Positions 58,884 through 64,000 of a stretch of DNA of 64,000 nucleotides are shown here, piece by piece. The notes beneath the pieces are model-generated. The model saw nothing but the letters and a program-made list of their open reading frames with translations. It did no database searches and was not told the DNA's origin. Location of the stretch: NCBI GenBank assembly GCA_033856235.1, contig JAWVFI010000114.1:15377-79376 (forward strand), read 5' to 3'. The position numbers and the translations under genes were made by a program. Each line of letters starts with the position of its first letter. The first letter of the stretch is position 1. The DNA comes from DASXRU01 sp033856235 (GTDB lineage: Bacteria > Acidobacteriota > Blastocatellia > Pyrinomonadales > Pyrinomonadaceae).

Positions 58884-61007
58884 TCACAGATTCGGACTGC
58901 GGGGAAACTTCACAAACGGCAAACGGACCTTGCGCACAAAAATCTGGTCTGATCGATTTGCCACCGGGGGCGAGTAGCCGTTAGCACCCGCGGCGGCAAT
59001 GAGGTCGTCCTGGTCTACGCCATCTCCGCTGATGCCGATAGCGCCGACCAGCACGCCATTTTTGTAGAGCGGAATGCTTCCCGGAAATATCTGAATCCCG
59101 TTGGGCAGATTCGGAATATCTGAACAAGGCGCGGCGCCGCCCGCCAAAATATGTGCCTTGATCAAGTCAAGTTGCAGGCCGACATTGAATGGACTCCACT
59201 CGTTTAGTTCAGTGCTAAAGGGACCCGCTGCCGTGTTATCAATCCCATCGGGAAAGAAAGGGCGATGCAGAAATCCGATGGCGCGGTCACTGAAGGCCAC
59301 GGTCCCATTTAACGCCAGGCCATCCGCCGCGGCACGATCCGCATAGGCCGCAAAACCCGCGCCGCGTAGCAGGGCCCCCGCATCTGTTCGGGAAAAGAAG
59401 GCCGCCGTGCGCGCCTTTTGTACTGACACGTCAAACCCAAATACTGGAGCGTCGGAGGTGCGAAACAGCCCGAGCACATTTCCGGCTACATCCACGACAG
59501 CAATTGAAACGCGGGCACTACTACCGAGCGGCTGGCGAATAGCTGCGCGAGTACCGTTTGCCTGCTGTACCGCGCGGGTGATGATAGTTTGCACGTCACC
59601 GGTGGTGAGAGCGTTCCCGCCCGCCGGCAGGACGCTGCCAACGAAGGGGAAGAAGCGCGGATCAACTTCACCACTGATCCCGCCGAGCATCGCCGGAACA
59701 AAAGTGGAAGCCGGCGGCGCACCTGGCCCAAAGAGGATAAAAGCGGACCCGGGCAAACTGGCGAAGGGAATTAACGAGGCACTAGGGGCAGAGTTCACGT
59801 TGCTATACGGCAAGCGAATGCCGTCAACCAGAATGTTATCAGCGCGAATCGACGCCGGCGCTTCAAAACCCCGTACGGCTGCCACGGCAATCGTTTCCTC
59901 GAAGGGCTGATCAAAGTCTGCGGGATCGCGATCCACTGTGTACAGGCCATCTCCTTCGATGCCGACACCGCCGACAGCTACACCGTCTTTGTAAATGGGG
60001 AGACCGCCAGGATCGCCGGAGAGCCCTATGGGCAAGCCCCGCTTAATGTCACTGCAAGGCAAGGACGAAAATTGAACGCCGTAAAGCGGCCCGGCGGCCC
60101 GAAAGCTTATGCCCGGTGGAAAGTGTTCCTGAATAATGAAGCCCGCCGTGCGCGTGCTAAACGCGTTGCCGCCGGTGCTGAATAATGCGGCGGTGCCGGC
60201 CTTCGAAGTCGCTGCCAGAGAAACCGGGACGACGGTGTTTTCCAAGCCGTGCCCTGCAGTTCCGACGCTGTGCACTGTTGTAGTTAAAGCTCCTCCGGTC
60301 ATTCCAAAAAACCCGAGAATGTTGGCCTCGCGGTCAGTAACAATGACTGTCACCAGCCGGTTCATCTGCACGGCGGTTGAAACGGCCTGCGCGATGATTG
60401 TGCGCACGTCATCCGGGGTCAATGTGGTTGCCGCGGCCGTGCTGTTTGGGACCGCCGATCCCGGTGTCGGCACAGCGTCCTGGTCGTCTGGCGGCCCATC
60501 GCCCACGTGACCAATGCCGACGCGCACTCGATTGCTGGCAACCCCTCGATAAGTGATCCGCACCAGCACGTCGCCGACATCTCCAAGTTCGTCATTCAAG
60601 CGCAGGGTGATGGAGGTGGCCCATGGTTGGTCCGGAACTTTGCCGACGTACTCCACGGTCAGGGGATAGATGTGATGGTTTCCGTCTTCAGCGTTCGCCT
60701 GGATCGCACTGAAGCTCTCGCCGGCGGCCAGCGACAGGTTCATCGCAAAGAGAAGGACGCGGGTTCGATTGTCAGGGCCGAAGCTGATTACCGCTTGCGG
60801 AGCAAAGGGCTCATGCTGTTGGGTTACGGATTCGAGGGCTATGGCGCGTGTGGACGTCGTCTCACTAATCAGGATTGGTTTTTGGTTTTCCTGAGCGTGG
60901 ACGTTGTGAGCGGGACCGAAACGGGAAAAACTGCTGGCCAGCAAAATCAGCAGCACAGCCAGCGGGGCCGTGATTCTGATGACAGTTAATGTGCGCCTGG
61001 CAATCAT
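58884..61007 (-). CDS. exported protein with two GlcG/HbpS-type haem-binding domains
   Basis: A 707-residue exported protein. A signal or anchor helix (ITAPLAVLLILLASSF) is followed by an Ig-like region (about 45-175) and two HbpS/GlcG-type domains: about 190-420 (LTPDDVRTIIAQAVSTAVQ, VTDREANILGFFGM, GLPIYKDGVAVGGVGIEGDG) and about 485-700 (LTTGDVQTIITRAVQQANG, VVDVAGNVLGLFRTSDAPVFGFDVSVQKARTAAFFS, SIPLYKNGVLVGAIGISGDGVDQD). Domains of this class bind or degrade haem or sense it. Its place beside 39 haem sites suggests haem handling. The open frame extends to 61100 through repeat A6; the ATG at 61007 is preferred. Catalytic activity is not established. Confidence 0.83.
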   Translation of the reverse strand: MIARRTLTVIRITAPLAVLLILLASSFSRFGPAHNVHAQENQKPILISETTSTRAIALESVTQQHEPFAPQAVISFGPDNRTRVLLFAMNLSLAAGESFSAIQANAEDGNHHIYPLTVEYVGKVPDQPWATSITLRLNDELGDVGDVLVRITYRGVASNRVRVGIGHVGDGPPDDQDAVPTPGSAVPNSTAAATTLTPDDVRTIIAQAVSTAVQMNRLVTVIVTDREANILGFFGMTGGALTTTVHSVGTAGHGLENTVVPVSLAATSKAGTAALFSTGGNAFSTRTAGFIIQEHFPPGISFRAAGPLYGVQFSSLPCSDIKRGLPIGLSGDPGGLPIYKDGVAVGGVGIEGDGLYTVDRDPADFDQPFEETIAVAAVRGFEAPASIRADNILVDGIRLPYSNVNSAPSASLIPFASLPGSAFILFGPGAPPASTFVPAMLGGISGEVDPRFFPFVGSVLPAGGNALTTGDVQTIITRAVQQANGTRAAIRQPLGSSARVSIAVVDVAGNVLGLFRTSDAPVFGFDVSVQKARTAAFFSRTDAGALLRGAGFAAYADRAAADGLALNGTVAFSDRAIGFLHRPFFPDGIDNTAAGPFSTELNEWSPFNVGLQLDLIKAHILAGGAAPCSDIPNLPNGIQIFPGSIPLYKNGVLVGAIGISGDGVDQDDLIAAAGANGYSPPVANRSDQIFVRKVRLPFVKFPRSPNL

Positions 61008-61087
61008 ATTGGCCCGTCGGAGTCTCGGCCTTTTGTACTCCGAAACAGAGGGCGGGTCAATGAATGTGCATATCTGCCCCTGCAGGC

Positions 61088-61169
61088 GTTTAGAGTTCAA
61101 ACTTCAGTTTGCTCCGGTTGGAAAGCGCAGGAAGGGGAGAAGACGCAAGCTAAAGCTTGAACTCTAAAC
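61088..61169. repeat. paired-palindrome element A6 (DAHP synthase-HbpS spacer)
   Basis: GTTTAGAGTTCAAACTTCAG plus five bases (61088-61112) is mirrored at 21 of 25 positions by the inverted copy at 61145-61169. The AAACT..AGTTT core is that of family A, but the flanking handle (GTTTAGAGTT) is different from A1-A5. The flanking genes are codirectional on the minus strand. Confidence 0.75.
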
Positions 61170-61194
61170 ACCTGGGGAACGAGTTGTGTTTGGA

Positions 61195-62214
61195 TTAGCC
61201 GACTGGCAAAGGTGCTATCACTTCATGAATAGCGCGCACCTCTTCGACGAGGCGCTGATACTGATCGAGAGTTAGAGCCTGGGCTCCATCGGACAACGCC
61301 CGATCGGGATGATCGTGCACTTCCACAATCAAGCCGTCGGCGCCGACGGCGACTCCCGCCCGGGCCAGCGGCGTGACCATATAATTCTTGCCAGTGCCGT
61401 GCGAAGGATCGACCAAAACTGGGAGGTGCGAAATGCGCCGCACCGCCGGAATAGCCGCCAGATCCATCGTGTTGCGCGTATGTTGCGCGAAAGTTCGCAC
61501 GCCGCGCTCGCACAAAATCACCTGGTAGTTTCCTTCGGCCATGATGTATTCCGCGGCCAGCAACCACTCATCGAGAGTAGCCGAAAGACCTCGCTTTAAG
61601 AGCACGGGAAGCTTTGCCCGCCCGGCGCGTTTCAGCAGGGAAAAGTTTTGCATGCTGCGCGCGCCAATCTGAATGACGTCAGCGTAGCGTTCCACCAGGT
61701 CAACGCTGGATTCATCGATGGCTTCGGTGACGATCTTCAAACCATAGGCCTCGCGAACCTCGGCCATGATCTTTAAACCTTCTTCACCCAGGCCCTGAAA
61801 CGCATAAGGTGAAGTGCGCGGCTTGAAGGCGCCGCCGCGGAAGAATCGAGCGCCGCTGCGCTTGACCGCCTCGGCGATGGCAAAAGCCTGTTCCCGGCTC
61901 TCGATCGCGCAGGGGCCGGCGATGATCGCCAGCTCGTCGTCCCCGATCAGTGCATCGCCAACGCGGACGATTGTTTTCTCCGGACGGAGATCGAGGGTGA
62001 TCAATTTGTAAGGTTTGCTGACGCGAATTGCTTCCGCAACGCCCGGCAGGTTTTCAAACCTCGTCGTATCAACCGACCCCTGATTGCCCGTGATGCCGAT
62101 CGCGGTGCGGGTCGCCCCGGGCATCGGATGCGGCTTAAAACCTAATTCGGTGATGGCCTCCACGACCGCAGCAATCTGCGCGTCGGTGGCGTCGGCTTTC
62201 ATTACGATAAGCAT
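61195..62214 (-). CDS. aroF: 3-deoxy-7-phosphoheptulonate (DAHP) synthase, type I-beta
   Basis: A 339-residue enzyme condensing phosphoenolpyruvate and erythrose 4-phosphate, the first step of the shikimate pathway. The N-terminal ferredoxin-like regulatory domain (about 1-70; MLIVMKADATDAQIAAVVEAITELGFKPH) followed by a (beta/alpha)8 barrel identifies the type I-beta (Thermotoga/Bacillus) class. Barrel motifs include IAGPCAIESREQ, RFFRGGAFKPRTSPYAFQGLG, IQIGARSMQNFSLLK, LLKRGLSATLDEWL and LVDPSHGTGK. The N-terminal domain confers feedback inhibition by aromatic amino acids in this class. Gene complete; neighbouring genes are not in the pathway. Confidence 0.96.
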   Translation of the reverse strand: MLIVMKADATDAQIAAVVEAITELGFKPHPMPGATRTAIGITGNQGSVDTTRFENLPGVAEAIRVSKPYKLITLDLRPEKTIVRVGDALIGDDELAIIAGPCAIESREQAFAIAEAVKRSGARFFRGGAFKPRTSPYAFQGLGEEGLKIMAEVREAYGLKIVTEAIDESSVDLVERYADVIQIGARSMQNFSLLKRAGRAKLPVLLKRGLSATLDEWLLAAEYIMAEGNYQVILCERGVRTFAQHTRNTMDLAAIPAVRRISHLPVLVDPSHGTGKNYMVTPLARAGVAVGADGLIVEVHDHPDRALSDGAQALTLDQYQRLVEEVRAIHEVIAPLPVG

Positions 62215-62257
62215 AGTTTAGATAGAAGCCGCAAAATCCCAATCGTGATTCGCTGTT

Positions 62258-62520
62258 CTAGATTTTTCGATAGACTTCTCGTCGATGTCGAACATAGTGA
62301 ATTGTCACGCGCTTGATATTGCGCTCAACTCCGTAAACGATTCGGTAGTCCCCGACACGAAAGCGATAGAGTCCTTCGCCACCTTCCAATTTGACGCTTT
62401 TGTGCGGAAAAGGGTCGACTCCCAATTTCGATCACTTCCATTATCCGCGCAACTGCCGGTTTCGGTAACGACCGCAGATCTTTCAACTGATGGCTTTGGG
62501 ACGACTCTATAGCAGGCCAT
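62258..62520 (-). pseudogene. RelE-type toxin, broken by two frameshifts
   Basis: Reading three frames in turn reconstructs a complete RelE/ParE-superfamily toxin: MACYRVVPKPSVER, then LRSLPKPAVARIMEVIEIGSR, then PFPHKSVKLEGGEGLYRFRV and GDYRIVYGVERNIKRVTI, ending HYVRHRREVYRKI with stop at 62258-62260. The first frame change is near 62485-62490 and the second, in a TTTT run, near 62402-62405. The intact family cleaves ribosome-bound mRNA. As written it cannot be translated whole, so it is decayed, or the assembly has indel errors. It overlaps the antitoxin end as in active modules. Confidence 0.8.
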
Positions 62521-62694
62521 CTTTTTCAGCCGGCGCTTCAGTTCTTCGAGACTAATTGACTCCTCGTTTCGCCGTTCAGCGACCATTGCCAGATCGTGAA
62601 GATCCTCCAGTAGTTTTTCATACTGCCTCAAAGACAGGAGCACGCCCGTCTTGCGTCCTTTTGAATCCACCACATATTGCTCTTGAGTGACCAT
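62305..62694 (-). CDS. Phd/YefM-type antitoxin, C-terminal frame shifted
   Basis: The first 58 or so residues (MVTQEQYVVDSKGRKTGVLLSLRQYEKLLEDLHDLAMVAERRNEESISLEELKRRLKK) are a normal prevent-host-death antitoxin: an N-terminal DNA-binding part, then an acidic toxin-binding helix. Family members typically finish LKKDGLL-stop. One A added to the five-A run at about 62522-62526 restores exactly that ending, with TAG at 62507-62509 overlapping the toxin start. As written, the frame runs on for about 70 meaningless residues antiparallel to no gene. Start at 62694 chosen from the conserved MVTQEQYVVD. Confidence 0.75.
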   Translation of the reverse strand: MVTQEQYVVDSKGRKTGVLLSLRQYEKLLEDLHDLAMVAERRNEESISLEELKRRLKKMACYRVVPKPSVERSAVVTETGSCADNGSDRNWESTLFRTKASNWKVAKDSIAFVSGTTESFTELSAISSA

Positions 62695-62730
62695 ATCATC
62701 AGACCTCAACGGATCATCTTCCCCGCTATT

Positions 62731-62754
62731 GTAGGACAGACGCTCTTGTCTGTC
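62731..62754. repeat. family B-like palindrome (argS-antitoxin spacer)
   Basis: GTAGGACAGACGCTCTTGTC followed by TGTC forms a GACAGA..TCTGTC hairpin with the same GTAGGACAG handle as element B1. It is a single unit lying between two codirectional minus-strand genes. Confidence 0.6.
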
Positions 62755-62789
62755 ATTTTCGGCAGAACCGGACTAGGTGGATGCTTGTT

Positions 62790-64000
62790 CTACATTCTTT
62801 CCGGCACTGATATTCCCAACGTGGCGAGCGCCGATGTCAATTGGGTGCGCGCCAGATCGGCAATGGCGATCAGCATGGCTCGCTTCGTCTCGTCTTCTTC
62901 AGCAATTATGCGGTGCCGGTGGTAGAAAAGGTTGAAAGCTCGCGCCAGGGTGAAAGTGTATTTGGCTAAAACCGCCGGCTCAGCCGCCGCCGTTGCCTGG
63001 GCGATTACCTCATCCAAGCGCGCGGACAACATAACCAGCGACCAGAGCTCGTTGCCACCGTCGTGATCGAAAATGTAACCCAAACGCTCTTTGATTTGCT
63101 GATCCGTCGTGCTCTTTTGAATCAGCCCAGCTGCGGCAGCTTCGACCTGCAAATCCAGTTTCCGAAAGATGGAATTCGCGCGCACGGCTGCGTACTGGCA
63201 GTACGGACCAGTTTCTCCTTCAAAGGCCAACGCCTCTTTAAAGTCGAAAGCAATCACGGAATTGCGCGTGAACTTGAGCAGGAAATAACGAAGCGCGCCC
63301 ACCGCAATCTCGTGCGCTGTATCCTGCATCTCTTCATCGGAAAGGGTCGGGTGGCGCACCTCGACTTCGCGCAGCGCATCAGCTTCCAGCCGATCGATCA
63401 AATCGTCAGCCTTCACGCCCAGTCCTTTCCGCCCGCTCATTTCGATGTAGGGGCGGCCGCGATCTTCCTCACTTAACTCCAAACCCAGTTCTTCGCATGC
63501 GGCAGGCGACAACGCCACCATTTCATAAGCGAGGTGCACACTGGCGCCTTCGCCGGCTTCGGGAACCAGGGCTGCGACTCCGCGCCGGACAATTTCCTGC
63601 GGATAGGATTGCCGGGAATCGATTACGTTATAGACCACCGCGCCGCCGCCAAAGTGGGGCCGTACGCTTTCCGGTCCGGTGAAACTTTGATCGGTCGTGG
63701 TCACCCAAACGCTATGCCCGCTGGAATACACACGAAAAGGCTTATAGAAGAAATCCAGCCCGAGGTGGCCCAGTTTCCAAAGTTGATAGGCAATGTCCTT
63801 GCCCGTGTAAGTCACCGTGCCGTTCGAACGCACGATGATCTTGTCCGCTTCGTGTTCATCGGTGCCGGTGTGCGACTCAAATGGCATCACCCAGCAGCCC
63901 TGGTTGCGACCTTCGGTTTGCAGACGGATCGTGCCCGTGTCTTTCATTAGCTGGAAAGCCCGGTCCCAGAACTTCAGATGCAGGATTTCCGATTCGCGGG
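62790..64000 (-). CDS. argS: arginyl-tRNA synthetase, N-terminal part outside window
   Basis: The C-terminal 403 codons or so of class I arginyl-tRNA synthetase, which charges tRNA-Arg. Visible are the end of the Rossmann catalytic domain (NGTVTYTGKDIAYQLWKLGHLGLDF, VIDSRQSYPQEIV), the KMSKS-like loop MSGRKGLGVKADDLIDRLE and the alpha-helical anticodon-binding domain (YCQYAAVRANSIFRKL, CQYA being typical of ArgRS; ALARAFN-like TLARAFNLFYHRHRI; closing GISVPERM). The frame is open to the window edge (KFWDRAFQLMKD upstream of the first Met), so the gene continues past 64000. Stop at 62790-62792. Confidence 0.95.
   Translation of the reverse strand, partial: RESEILHLKFWDRAFQLMKDTGTIRLQTEGRNQGCWVMPFESHTGTDEHEADKIIVRSNGTVTYTGKDIAYQLWKLGHLGLDFFYKPFRVYSSGHSVWVTTTDQSFTGPESVRPHFGGGAVVYNVIDSRQSYPQEIVRRGVAALVPEAGEGASVHLAYEMVALSPAACEELGLELSEEDRGRPYIEMSGRKGLGVKADDLIDRLEADALREVEVRHPTLSDEEMQDTAHEIAVGALRYFLLKFTRNSVIAFDFKEALAFEGETGPYCQYAAVRANSIFRKLDLQVEAAAAGLIQKSTTDQQIKERLGYIFDHDGGNELWSLVMLSARLDEVIAQATAAAEPAVLAKYTFTLARAFNLFYHRHRIIAEEDETKRAMLIAIADLARTQLTSALATLGISVPERM

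Overview
The window reads as a chromosomal segment of a Gram-negative, heterotrophic bacterium. The best fit is Acidobacteriota, probably Blastocatellia/Pyrinomonadales; this is an inference from gene content, not a search result. Supporting features are a huge SBBP/BNR/Calx-beta/CHRD/DUF4214 exoprotein, small coiled-coil proteins of the MTNEEL type, SCO1 proteins with a CX5C copper site, an FHA/PP2C/Ser-Thr kinase cell-wall locus, and very multiheme periplasmic cytochromes. No rRNA, tRNA, CRISPR array, transposase or phage gene was recognised.

Layout. 0-5.2 kb: fatty-acid synthesis (fabH end, a small secreted protein, fabD, acpP, fabF; no fabG in the run), then etfB-etfA. 5.2-10 kb: a coiled-coil protein, a lysine-rich histone-like protein, a SCO1-type copper lipoprotein and a TPR lytic transglycosylase. 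10.1-18.4 kb: folD, coaE and a complete five-gene peptide ABC importer whose second ATPase carries two extra membrane helices. 18.7-24.5 kb: a four-gene signalling cassette (PocR-GAF-GGDEF; NTPase-like/RsbW-like kinase fusion; STAS; GAF-HD-GYP) that joins cyclic-di-GMP turnover with partner switching. 24.7-34.3 kb: a 3,024-residue exoprotein and a CusF-like lipoprotein. 34.3-43.1 kb (minus strand): FHA, PBP2-type transpeptidase, FtsW/RodA, PP2C, Ser/Thr kinase and a second FHA protein, recalling the actinobacterial pknB locus. 43.3-45.9 kb: coiled-coil protein, SpoU methyltransferase, endonuclease/exonuclease/phosphatase-family enzyme, lone receiver domain. 46-61 kb: an electron-transfer locus with an outer-membrane barrel, five multiheme cytochromes (38 CXXCH motifs plus one CX3CH) and a tandem HbpS-domain protein. 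One cytochrome fuses a cytoplasmic FHA domain through a membrane helix to seven haem sites. A nucleotidyltransferase/small-protein pair is lodged inside this locus. 61.2-64 kb: DAHP synthase, a decayed RelE-type toxin-antitoxin pair, and argS running off the end.

The most striking signal outside the genes is in the spacers. At least 22 intergenic gaps hold palindromic words, usually two copies in inverted orientation 20-80 bp apart, so that each copy can fold alone or pair with its mate. The words differ from gap to gap (AAACT-AGTTT, CAGGCATTCCTGCCTG, GTGGCCAC, GCGGGACGCCCGC, AGTGGTCAGT, GGTTTAC, GAGGCTCAGCCTC and others), yet several recur tens of kilobases apart. Eighteen of the 22 lie between genes read in the same direction, often directly before the downstream start codon and often where no Shine-Dalgarno sequence is visible. 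I consider this paired-palindrome system, the FHA-haem fusion and the cyclic-di-GMP/partner-switch cassette the best candidates for new biology here.
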